16,187 nt of DNA from contig DOSU01000032.1 of assembly GCA_003513895.1 (NCBI GenBank), forward strand, positions 1 to 16,187, read 5' to 3'. This DNA comes from Rikenellaceae bacterium. Lineage in GTDB: Bacteria > Bacteroidota > Bacteroidia > Bacteroidales > UBA932. Below the pieces are notes generated by a model, which had not been told where the DNA came from, searched no databases, and saw only the letters and a program-made list of their open reading frames with translations. Positions 1-6,966 of this stretch are shown here, in pieces; position 1 is the first letter of the stretch, and every line of letters starts with the position of its first letter. The position numbers and the translations under genes are program-made.

Positions 1-3
1 AAA

Positions 4-1767
4 TTACCTTATATCAATATTGTACGGAAGGCGTGCGTAGGTTTTGATGCCGGATTCGTTACGAAGTTTTGAGTAGGCTTTTTCAATTAAAAGTTCAGGA
101 TTTGCAATTACCCTGGCACTCTCTCCGGATTCTGAAAGCATTTCGAGAATCTTGTCTATCTGAGACTTAATAACGGGATACTCAACCACTCTGTAGCTTT
201 CTACTTCTCCCATAGCGGCTGCGGTTCGGAGAGCTTCAAATAATCCGCCTTTTTCGTCGGTGAGCCCGATTTTCAGTGCGTCTGCTCCCGACCATATTCT
301 GCCCTGTCCAATTGAGTCTACTTTAGCTGCAGATAAATTTCTTCCATTTGCGACCAGATTCACGAAATCGGTGTAAATAATTTCTACAGAAGATTGTATA
401 AACGCAATCTCTTCGCTGTCCAGCGCTCTAAAGCCGGACATTATGTCGCTGTGTTTGTTTGTATTAACAGTTCCGGTATTAATTGAAAGGTGTTTGTTAA
501 GGGTTTTTTGCGCATTGATTACCAGACTGAAAACTCCAATTGAACCTGTAAGTGTAGTATTATTGGCAATTATTTTATCGGCATTTGCAGATATCCAGTA
601 ACCTCCGGATGCAGCATAGTCGCCCATGCTTACGATAACCGGTTTGTTATTGCGGAGTAGTGCCAGCTCTCTTTCAATTATTTCGGAACTTTGTGCAGAA
701 CCGCCCGGAGAGTTTACCCTCATAACAACTGCTTTAATTGAGCTGTCTTTTCTTACTTTTGCCAGAAGAGCAACAAAATTGTCCGAAGCAATATTTTCAT
801 CGGATTTACCCATGATAATTTCGCCATCGGCATATATAACTGCAATTTTGTTCTTTTCTTTTAAATTAATTTTTTTAGTTGCTTTTGAATAGTCCGACAA
901 GGAGATTGTCTTAAGAGCTTTTTCGTCCTTCACTCCAAAAAGATGAACAAGAGTATCTGTAAGTTCGTCTTTATACATTAATCCATCTACAATTCCTGCT
1001 TCAAGAGCATTCTTTGCAGTACCAAGTTTGAGGTTATCTGTAAGGTCATTAATTTTTTCAACCGGCATTCTTCTCGATTCTGAGATATCGGCCAACCATG
1101 TATTCCATACAGCATCGAGATAAGACTGCAGTTGTTCTCTGTTTTCGGCACTCATTTTATTGCTTATGAACTGCTCGGCGGCAGCTTTGAATTTCCCGTG
1201 GCGGATTAACTGAACTTCAACACCTATTTTGTCCAGCATATCCTTGAAGAACAAGGAGCTCATGCTAAGCCCTGTCAAAGTTGCTGTTCCTGCAGGATTA
1301 AGATAGACTTTGTCCGAAACGGATGCAAGATAGTATGCATTCTGAGAATAATTGTCGGCATATGAAATAATTGGCTTACCGCTTTCACGGAACCTTTCGA
1401 ATGCCGAACGAATCTCCTCGGTATGTGTAATTCCTGCGTTTAACTCATTAAGATTAAGGTAAATCATTTTAATTGCAGGATCGGCTGCTGCTCTGTCTAT
1501 AGTTTGAACAAAGTCCAGTATGCCGGTTGTATTTGATGAGAAACTGGCCATTGGGTTAAAGGCCGAGAATGGACTCTCTTTAGACTGCTCGGTAACAGCA
1601 GATGCAAAATTTATTGACAAAATAGCAGAACCGGGCACTTTAGGTGTTTTGCTTTCGGTAAAAGATGCAATTGAACCTATAATTCCAATCATTATAAATG
1701 TGCCCAGCACCAAAGCAAACAGCGAACCAATAAAGGTTGCCGCAACAATTTTAAAGAAATTTTTCAT
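4..1767 (-). CDS. sppA: Signal peptide peptidase SppA, 67K type
   Basis: This is a membrane-anchored serine protease that degrades cleaved signal peptides in or at the cytoplasmic membrane, on the periplasmic side. The 587-residue protein has one N-terminal membrane segment (about residues 8-32) and two tandem S49 domains, the arrangement of the long E. coli-type SppA. The catalytic lysine expected in the first domain is K194, in GKFKAAAEQF. The nucleophilic serine in the second domain is S387, in DYAASGGYW. Both are present, so the enzyme should be active. Start is an ATG and the stop lies at the very left edge of the window, so the gene is complete but its downstream neighbour is not visible. 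It follows the response regulator on the same strand after 60 nt. A TAnnTTTG box in that gap suggests it can be transcribed on its own, so it is probably a housekeeping gene rather than part of the peptide system. Confidence 0.95.
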   Translation of the reverse strand: MKNFFKIVAATFIGSLFALVLGTFIMIGIIGSIASFTESKTPKVPGSAILSINFASAVTEQSKESPFSAFNPMASFSSNTTGILDFVQTIDRAAADPAIKMIYLNLNELNAGITHTEEIRSAFERFRESGKPIISYADNYSQNAYYLASVSDKVYLNPAGTATLTGLSMSSLFFKDMLDKIGVEVQLIRHGKFKAAAEQFISNKMSAENREQLQSYLDAVWNTWLADISESRRMPVEKINDLTDNLKLGTAKNALEAGIVDGLMYKDELTDTLVHLFGVKDEKALKTISLSDYSKATKKINLKEKNKIAVIYADGEIIMGKSDENIASDNFVALLAKVRKDSSIKAVVMRVNSPGGSAQSSEIIERELALLRNNKPVIVSMGDYAASGGYWISANADKIIANNTTLTGSIGVFSLVINAQKTLNKHLSINTGTVNTNKHSDIMSGFRALDSEEIAFIQSSVEIIYTDFVNLVANGRNLSAAKVDSIGQGRIWSGADALKIGLTDEKGGLFEALRTAAAMGEVESYRVVEYPVIKSQIDKILEMLSESGESARVIANPELLIEKAYSKLRNESGIKTYARLPYNIDIR

Positions 1768-1809
1768 ATGATTATTGTTTTCGTTCTAGTTATAAAAAGA
1801 TAATAAAAG

Positions 1810-1817
1810 CAAATTTA
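1810..1817 (-). promoter_or_regulatory. Possible -7 element (TAAATTTG) upstream of sppA
   Basis: On the minus strand this reads TAAATTTG, a full match to the Bacteroidota -7 consensus TAnnTTTG. It sits about 40 nt upstream of the sppA ATG, in the 60-nt gap after the response regulator. No clear -33 TTG is seen about 19-21 nt further upstream, where the sequence is the end of the regulator gene. The call rests on the one hexanucleotide match plus position. Confidence 0.35.
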
Positions 1818-1827
1818 ATAAAAAAAA

Positions 1828-2508
1828 TTACTCTACCTTTCTTAACCTGTAACCTACACCACGGATATTTTCTACATTAACTCCCGTGTCTGCTAGCTTT
1901 TTCCTTAAATGTGAAGCCAGGGCCTCAAGAGATTTTTTTGTATCAATATCTTTTTCCCCCCAGATTGTATTAATAAGATCATTGACTTTGCAAATCTGGT
2001 TATAATTATTGCAAAGAATCTGCAGCAGGCTGTTTTCATAAAACGATAAGGTAATTGAAGAACCATCCTGTTGAATAAGACTCCTCTCTTCCGGGGAGTA
2101 GTTCATGCTTCCAATTGTAAAAATATCATTGTCTTTTGTGGAAATCTTCAGACATTTTTCGACTCTGATAATTAGTTCTCTAAGACCGAAAGGTTTTTTT
2201 AGATAGTCGTTGCACCCGATCTCAAATCCGTTTGCTACGCTGCTGTCGTCGCTGATAGAGGTTATAAAAATGATTGGAATGTTTTTGTCAACGGCACGAA
2301 TCATTTTTGCAAGCTCGAAACCGTTTATCTCCGGCATATTTACGTCAAAGAGAAGAAGATCGGGGTGAAAAATGTGATATTGTTCAAACGCACTCCTCCC
2401 GTCATTCACGAATCTGAGCTCATATCCATTCATTTTCAGAAACTCGTTCATCGCGTAGCCGAAGTTCAGCTCGTCATCCGCGAGTAGGATTTTCTTTGCC
2501 ATGTTCAT
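1828..2508 (-). CDS. OmpR/PhoB-family response regulator
   Basis: This is the DNA-binding partner of the adjacent histidine kinase. The 226-residue protein has an N-terminal receiver domain (about 5-123). It shows the acidic pair D11/D12, phosphoacceptor D55 in LLLFDVNMP, the conserved hydroxyl residue T83 and the lysine K105 in LKKPF. A C-terminal OmpR-type winged helix (about 130-226) ends in the typical GVGYRL. Two ATGs lie six bases apart (M1 and M3); either could be used. The gene begins inside the last 35 nt of the kinase gene in another frame, so the two are almost certainly translated from one message. Being divergent from the peptide/exporter genes, it is a natural candidate to control the shared 92-bp intergenic region. 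No specific direct-repeat binding site for it stood out there. Confidence 0.93.
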   Translation of the reverse strand: MNMAKKILLADDELNFGYAMNEFLKMNGYELRFVNDGRSAFEQYHIFHPDLLLFDVNMPEINGFELAKMIRAVDKNIPIIFITSISDDSSVANGFEIGCNDYLKKPFGLRELIIRVEKCLKISTKDNDIFTIGSMNYSPEERSLIQQDGSSITLSFYENSLLQILCNNYNQICKVNDLINTIWGEKDIDTKKSLEALASHLRKKLADTGVNVENIRGVGYRLRKVE

Positions 2509-3853
2509 TTATAATTAATGATAGTGTAAACTTACTTCCTTTTCCCACTTCACTGGTGAGAGAAATTTTTCCTTTATGGGCTTTAACAACCCACATAACA
2601 TATGTAAGACCAAGACCAAAGCCCTTGCCTTTTTGAGAGTGTTCCCTCTTATTGACACGGTAGAATTTTTCAAAAACCTTTGATTGTTCATCCTTTGGAA
2701 TGCCAATACCGTTGTCTTCAACTGAAACATTGCAGAAACGGTTATCGGCCAGTGCCGAAACTATAATATTCACAGGATCGTTCGAATATTTGATGGCATT
2801 GTCAATGAGATTTCCGATTGCATTTGAGATGTGAAGCTTGTCGCCGTAGAACATCTCGCTGCCTGGTGTGATATTTTTCGAAATTGTTACAGTTTTCTTT
2901 GCATCTACATTGTGCCGGGCGATATGCGGCTCAATTGCTTCATTAATGTCAAACAACTCTTTTTTAAGAGAAGACTGGCGTTTCTCAAATTTGTTAATAT
3001 CCAGAATGTTTTCGATGAGTCCGTTCAAAAAGTAAAGCTGTTCCTTTGTTTTTTCCAGAAAATAGGGAGCTGTTTTGCTATCGGCCATTTGCCCCACTTC
3101 CAGATTGGTTATTGAAGACTGCAGAGGCGAACGCAGTTCGTGCGTAAGGAAGTGAGTGATATTCTCCTTGAGTTTGGCAAGAGATACCTGTTTGTACAGC
3201 ATCCTCATTTGTAAAACTATGCTGAACAAAATAAAAATTGTTACACTAAAAGAGAGCAATAAAATAATAAGCAGGTCGCCCTTGAGTACCGAACCTGGAT
3301 AAAATATCTCTGCCTTAATGGAGAGGTCCTTTGAAACGGTAAGGGGAATAGTGGTCTCATAAGAAGAGTTCAGAAACAGAATATTGGGTTTAAAAATTAG
3401 TGACTCAATAAATTTTGTGGTATCCGGTGATATATAAGTAAGTTTAAAGTTGGTCGACTTTTCCGCAATCGCCAGCGATCTGGAGAAAATTGCAGACAAG
3501 GTGTCCAGATTTAAAGGGAAGTCGTCTTTGTAAGCTAATTGAAGCGCCTGTTCCAAAGTGACTTTGGTATATGTTTGATTTGATTTGGAAACATCTAATT
3601 GTTGAACCTTAGTATTGGAAGATAGATTAGACATTGGGTCACTATTATAAAGAGTAACACTAAAATTATTATTTTGACTTATTGATTTAAGTCTTGAATT
3701 TAATTCTTTGTTGATTGCGTCTTTTAGAACAATTTCAACCTCATTGTTGAAATTACTTTTCTCATTTTCAATGATTCTAACGAGCCAGGCACCCTGCAAA
3801 GCGAGGAGAAAAAGTATTGCGATAATAGAAAAGGAGAGTACGCGATTTAGCAT
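2474..3853 (-). CDS. Membrane sensor histidine kinase
   Basis: This is the sensor of a two-component system, 459 residues from the ATG at 3853. An in-frame TTG at 3862 would add three residues, but the ATG is preferred. There are two membrane segments (about 5-26 and 194-215) enclosing an extracytoplasmic sensor region of about 165 residues that I cannot assign to a named domain. The kinase part follows: the H-box FLTHELRSPLQ with phosphoacceptor H238, an N-box (GNLIDNAIKYS), a G1 box (DNGIGIP) and a G2 box (GFGLGLTYV). All catalytic boxes are intact. The gene is divergent from the double-glycine peptide gene 92 nt away. Kinase/regulator pairs beside GG-leader peptide and C39 exporter genes recall peptide-sensing systems such as ComDE in Gram-positive bacteria. 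Here sensing of the exported peptide by the periplasmic domain is only inferred from the gene order. Confidence 0.93.
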   Translation of the reverse strand: MLNRVLSFSIIAILFLLALQGAWLVRIIENEKSNFNNEVEIVLKDAINKELNSRLKSISQNNNFSVTLYNSDPMSNLSSNTKVQQLDVSKSNQTYTKVTLEQALQLAYKDDFPLNLDTLSAIFSRSLAIAEKSTNFKLTYISPDTTKFIESLIFKPNILFLNSSYETTIPLTVSKDLSIKAEIFYPGSVLKGDLLIILLLSFSVTIFILFSIVLQMRMLYKQVSLAKLKENITHFLTHELRSPLQSSITNLEVGQMADSKTAPYFLEKTKEQLYFLNGLIENILDINKFEKRQSSLKKELFDINEAIEPHIARHNVDAKKTVTISKNITPGSEMFYGDKLHISNAIGNLIDNAIKYSNDPVNIIVSALADNRFCNVSVEDNGIGIPKDEQSKVFEKFYRVNKREHSQKGKGFGLGLTYVMWVVKAHKGKISLTSEVGKGSKFTLSLIINEHGKENPTRG

Positions 3854-3892
3854 TTTCAGCAAACTATCAGTGAACAGTCAGTATTCTGTATG

Positions 3893-3900
3893 CAAATCTA
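3893..3900 (-). promoter_or_regulatory. Possible -7 element (TAGATTTG) for the HK-RR genes
   Basis: On the minus strand this reads TAGATTTG, a full match to TAnnTTTG, about 40 nt upstream of the kinase ATG. It would give a leader of roughly 30-35 nt. No TTG is seen at the usual -33 distance. For the opposite direction, the best candidate for the peptide gene is TTTATTTG at 3915-3922, one base off the consensus, about 23 nt before its ATG. If both are real, the two promoters lie nearly back to back and could share a regulator site. Confidence 0.4.
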
Positions 3901-3945
3901 ACAATTATTATTAATTTATTTGTATGAACAAAAACAATAAATGCT

Positions 3946-4074
3946 ATGAACACAACATTTGAAAAACTGAATGAACAAGAGATGACCAATGTAATCGGCG
4001 GCGACAAAGTAATCCAAGTAATAGATGCAGACGGGAACGTAATTTGGATCGTTATCCGTGACGGAAGAAATTAG
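3946..4074 (+). CDS. Double-glycine leader peptide precursor (bacteriocin- or pheromone-like)
   Basis: This gene encodes a 42-residue precursor of a secreted peptide. The 19-residue leader is MNTTFEKLNEQEMTNVIGG. Counting back from the cleavage point it has L at -12, E at -8, M at -7, V at -4 and GG at -2/-1, matching the LSxxELxxIxGG rule recognised by C39 peptidases. The predicted mature peptide (residues 20-42) is 23 residues. Nine are Val or Ile, and the sequence has a single Trp (W34), a central DADGN turn (27-31) and a charged end, RDGRN. It contains no Cys, Ser or Thr. Two hydrophobic runs around the turn suggest a beta-hairpin. The gene lies 92 nt from the divergent kinase and 143 nt before the C39 exporter, which would cleave and export it. 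The leader is A-rich with no Shine-Dalgarno site. A two-codon ORF (ATGCTATGA, 3941-3949) overlaps the start by two bases. Function (bacteriocin, signal, or precursor of a modified product) is unknown; the GG-leader call is firm by motif and context. Confidence 0.88.
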   Translation: MNTTFEKLNEQEMTNVIGGDKVIQVIDADGNVIWIVIRDGRN

Positions 4075-4107
4075 GCTATCTTTAAGGTTTTATTGCAGTT
4101 TGATGAT

Positions 4108-4129
4108 AAGTTGCTGATTTACAGCACTT
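4108..4129 (+). other. Short hairpin after the peptide gene
   Basis: The sequence can fold as AAG-(T)-TGCTG, a five-base loop ATTTA, then CAGCA-CTT: a 5-bp stem extended by 3 bp past a one-base bulge. It starts 33 nt after the peptide stop codon. It could stabilise the 3' end of a short peptide mRNA or slow transcription into the exporter gene. The stem is modest and may be chance. Confidence 0.3.
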
Positions 4130-4147
4130 AAGATTGAATTTTTGAAG

Positions 4148-4180
4148 GCATAATTTAATTATGCAAGTGATGTTTTTTTT
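4148..4180 (+). terminator. Possible attenuator: A/T-rich inverted repeat followed by eight T
   Basis: A perfect inverted repeat GCATAATT-T-AATTATGC (4148-4164) is followed, after an 8-nt gap, by a run of eight T (4173-4180). It lies between the peptide gene and the exporter. The stem has few G/C pairs and the T tract is not adjacent, so it is weak as an intrinsic terminator. It could equally be an operator. A partial terminator here would make the peptide mRNA more abundant than the exporter mRNA, common for GG-peptide systems. Confidence 0.3.
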
Positions 4181-4217
4181 CTGTTTCTAAAGCAAGTTTT
4201 AAAAATATATATTTTAC

Positions 4218-6410
4218 TTGAAAGGATTTAAACACTTCTCTCAGCTCGATTCAACCGACTGCGGCCCCTCATCGCTCAGAATGATTGCGAATCATTATGG
4301 TCGCCATTATACTCTTGAAACACTCAGGGAGAGATGTGAATTTTCAAGGCAAGGAGTTAATTTATTAGGAATAGGCAAGGCTGCCGAGAGTATAGGACTT
4401 CGCAGTACCGGAGCCAGACTGTCATTCGAAGAGCTTTGCAAAGGAACCCTTCCGTGTATACTGCACTGGAACAATAAACACTTTGTTGTTCTTTACGGAA
4501 TAAGAGGAAGAGGAAAAAATCGCAGGATGTTAATTGCCGATCCGGCAACAGGACTTGTTAAACTTACATCAGAAGAGTTTAAAAAATCATGGTTCTCAAC
4601 TTTAATAAACGGAGAAGGAAGAGGAATCGCTCTTTTTCTTGAAACTACACCTCAATTTTATTCGGCAGACGGAGAGAGTGCTTCTCCGCGTGGCTTTTCG
4701 TTTTTGTTTTCTTATCTCAGGCCACATAAACAGCTCATTCGACAGGTAATTTACGGATTGATTCTGGGCAGTCTTTTGCAGCTATGCCTCCCTTTTCTCA
4801 CTCAAATAATTGTAGATGTTGGGATAGGCGAAAGAGACATCAGTTTTATATGGCTGGTTCTTCTTGCTCAGCTCATGCTCACTCTAAGCATGGCCTCAGT
4901 CGATTTTATAAGGGGTTGGATTCTACTCCACCTGGGAACGAGAATTAACATTTCACTTCTGTCCGACTTTCTTACAAAACTTATGAAGCTCCCGATCGGG
5001 TTCTTCGACACGAGAATGACCGGTGACCTCCTTCAACGGATAGGAGATCACAAACGGATTCAAAATTTTCTTACCGGATCATCTTTAAGCATTTTGTTTT
5101 CATTGTTCAATATTATAGTTTTCGGAGCAGTAATGCTCTATTACAGTCCGTTGATTTTTACAATTTTTTTAGCCGGATCGCTTGTTTACGTCCTTTGGGT
5201 ATCTCGGTTTATGAGGCGCCGAAGAGATCTTGACAACAAGTCGTTTACCCAGAATGCAGCCAATCAGAGCTCGGTAATAGAGCTTATAGCAGGTATGCAG
5301 GAGATAAAGCTCAACTCTTGTGAGCGCCAGAAAAGATGGGAGTGGGAAAGAATTCAGGCAAAACTTTTTAAACTAAATATAAAAGGTCTTGCATTGGGAC
5401 AATATCAGGAGGCCGGAGCTACTCTTATCAATCAGCTGAAAAACATCTTTATCACTGTTATAGCGGCAAAGTCCGTAATTGACGGCGATCTTACAATAGG
5501 GATGATGTTGTCTGTTCAGTTTATTAATGGCCAGCTTAACTCACCAATTGCTCAGATAATTGGTTTTATGCAGTCTTCCCAGGATGCCAAAATAAGCCTT
5601 GAGCGAATGGCAGAAATTCATGATAAAAAAGAGGAAGAGAGCAGTAACGGGCAGCTTGTCGTGGATATCCCCAGGGGAGAAAACATTATTTTAAACAATA
5701 TGTTTTTTAAATACGAAGGAGCAGGAGCAGAGTTTGCTCTCAAGAACATAAATCTCATTATTCCTTCCGGGAAATTAACTGCCATTGTGGGAACCAGCGG
5801 GAGCGGAAAAACTACTCTGGTAAAACTTCTTCTTGGGTTCTACTCTGCAACTTTTGGAGATATTTTCTATGGTACACACAAGCTACTGAGCTTAAGCATG
5901 GGTGCCTGGAGATCCAGGTGCGGAGTAGTTATGCAGGATGGATATATTTTTTCTGATACAATTGCAAACAACATAGCTCCGGGAGTGGAGGAAATTGATT
6001 TAGAGAGGTTACAAAAAGCAGTTGATATTGCAAATATCAGGGAATTCATTGAGTCGCTTCCGCTTACATATAATACAAAGATTGGACAAGAGGGGAATGG
6101 CCTGAGCATGGGTCAAAAGCAAAGGCTCCTGATTGCAAGGGCTGTTTACAAAGACCCTGAATTCATAATTTTTGATGAGGCAACAAATGCTCTTGATGCA
6201 AATAATGAAAATGAGATAATGAAAAATCTCAACAGCTTTTTTACAGGCCGCACTGTGGTTGTAGTTGCCCATCGTCTAAGTACTGTCAGGAATGCCGACA
6301 AAATTGTTGTTCTGGAAAAAGGTGTGATAATGGAAGAGGGAACTCATTCTGAGTTGGTTGCGAAACAAGGGACATATTATGAACTTGTTAAAAATCAATT
6401 ATATGTCTAA
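4218..6410 (+). CDS. C39 peptidase-containing ABC exporter (PCAT)
   Basis: This bifunctional exporter cuts the leader of double-glycine peptides and pumps the mature peptide across the inner membrane. The 730-residue length is normal for the family. An N-terminal C39 protease domain (about 1-140) has oxyanion Q9, nucleophile C15 in STDCGP, H88 in KHFVVL and D108 in ADP. The membrane domain follows (about 165-450). The ATPase domain has Walker A GTSGSGKTT (525-533), a signature read as LSMGQ (629-633), Walker B with D653/E654 in IIFDEATNALD and H-loop H685. All catalytic residues are present. The start must be TTG at 4218: a stop lies in frame at 4200 with no ATG or GTG after it, and the next downstream ATG (the Met of RMIANHYG) would delete C15. 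The weak start may limit exporter level. It overlaps the next gene by 8 nt, so it is translationally coupled to it. The peptide at 3946 is the obvious substrate. Confidence 0.95.
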   Translation: MKGFKHFSQLDSTDCGPSSLRMIANHYGRHYTLETLRERCEFSRQGVNLLGIGKAAESIGLRSTGARLSFEELCKGTLPCILHWNNKHFVVLYGIRGRGKNRRMLIADPATGLVKLTSEEFKKSWFSTLINGEGRGIALFLETTPQFYSADGESASPRGFSFLFSYLRPHKQLIRQVIYGLILGSLLQLCLPFLTQIIVDVGIGERDISFIWLVLLAQLMLTLSMASVDFIRGWILLHLGTRINISLLSDFLTKLMKLPIGFFDTRMTGDLLQRIGDHKRIQNFLTGSSLSILFSLFNIIVFGAVMLYYSPLIFTIFLAGSLVYVLWVSRFMRRRRDLDNKSFTQNAANQSSVIELIAGMQEIKLNSCERQKRWEWERIQAKLFKLNIKGLALGQYQEAGATLINQLKNIFITVIAAKSVIDGDLTIGMMLSVQFINGQLNSPIAQIIGFMQSSQDAKISLERMAEIHDKKEEESSNGQLVVDIPRGENIILNNMFFKYEGAGAEFALKNINLIIPSGKLTAIVGTSGSGKTTLVKLLLGFYSATFGDIFYGTHKLLSLSMGAWRSRCGVVMQDGYIFSDTIANNIAPGVEEIDLERLQKAVDIANIREFIESLPLTYNTKIGQEGNGLSMGQKQRLLIARAVYKDPEFIIFDEATNALDANNENEIMKNLNSFFTGRTVVVVAHRLSTVRNADKIVVLEKGVIMEEGTHSELVAKQGTYYELVKNQLYV

Positions 6411-6921
6411 TGAAAGAAAAATAGAATTTAAATCGGAAGACATAAACGATATTCTTTCCCGTCCGCCGAAGTGGATTATAAGGTGGGGAAATGTTATGAT
6501 GATATTAATCGTAATATCGATGTTTATACTCGCTGCACGTTTTAAACTTCCTGAGAGTGTGGTCGCTCCTGTAAGTATCTCACCGGGAATTGTGACTACC
6601 GGAACTCTTGTTTTGTCTCAATCAAAAATTGAAAAAGTCAAAATAGGTCAGAAGGTGAGAATAACTCTTAAAAACTATCCTCATCCCGAATTTGGCTTTG
6701 TAAATGCTTTTGTTTCGGACATTTTACCTGAACCCGGCAATACAGGATTATATAATTTTTATACTGTTACTCTTCAATTACCTTATGGACTTGTCACAGT
6801 TAAGGGGTTAAATTTCAATACTCATGAGGTAATTGAAGGCGTGGCAGAAATTATGACAGGAGAAACAACGATTCTGGAAAAAGCATCCAAACCATTAAAT
6901 AAAATTCTTAATGAAATTTAA
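6403..6921 (+). CDS. Minimal HlyD-like membrane fusion protein lacking the coiled-coil middle
   Basis: This looks like a periplasmic adaptor of a peptide exporter, but only 172 residues long where Bacteroidota HlyD-like adaptors usually have about 400-430. The N-terminus is family-like: cytosolic tail, then PPKWIIRWG, then a membrane segment (about 30-46) and SVVAPVSIS. The C-terminus is also family-like: VKIGQKVRITLKNYP at 79-93 (the distal barrel), FYTVTLQLPYGL, and GVAEIMTGETTILEK near the end. What is missing is the stretch between, roughly residues 56-66 here, where the lipoyl halves and the long coiled-coil hairpin that contacts TolC should be. The frame is open throughout, so this is a clean in-frame absence. 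The start at 6403 is chosen because its N-terminus matches the family and it overlaps the exporter stop; an in-frame ATG at 6358 is deeper in the exporter. It is either an internally deleted relic or a real mini-adaptor. Confidence 0.8.
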   Translation: MSNERKIEFKSEDINDILSRPPKWIIRWGNVMMILIVISMFILAARFKLPESVVAPVSISPGIVTTGTLVLSQSKIEKVKIGQKVRITLKNYPHPEFGFVNAFVSDILPEPGNTGLYNFYTVTLQLPYGLVTVKGLNFNTHEVIEGVAEIMTGETTILEKASKPLNKILNEI

Positions 6922-6947
6922 TTTATTCATACCTTTATAAGACTTTA

Positions 6948-6966
6948 GCATTTCAACCCCAAATGC
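6948..6966 (+). other. Small hairpin abutting the TolC-gene start codon
   Basis: GCATTT, a seven-base loop CAACCCC, then AAATGC: six perfect pairs ending at the base before the ATG at 6967. It also contains an out-of-frame ATG (6963). It could modulate initiation of the outer-membrane protein, but the stem is short and A/T-rich. Confidence 0.25.

Noticed and set aside
4..1767. SppA as the leader-degrading component of the peptide locus
   Set aside because: SppA is a common housekeeping protein, has its own possible promoter and lies on the far side of the regulator; adjacency alone does not support a dedicated role.
3854..3862. Extended kinase start at TTG 3862
   Set aside because: It adds only three residues; an ATG at 3853 fits the membrane-segment start just as well and is the more usual codon.
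4161..4190. Second small peptide gene between the GG peptide and the exporter
   Set aside because: The ATG at 4161 opens only nine codons, mostly Phe from the T tract, with no leader motif. No other GG motif occurs in the spacer.
4357..6272. Open frames on the minus strand opposite the exporter gene
   Set aside because: They are short, lack domains or plausible starts and lie opposite strongly conserved exporter motifs, so they are shadows.
6358..6402. Longer N-terminus for the HlyD-like protein starting at ATG 6358
   Set aside because: The extra 15 residues lie wholly inside the exporter gene and do not look like the family N-terminus, whereas MSNERKIEFK at 6403 does.
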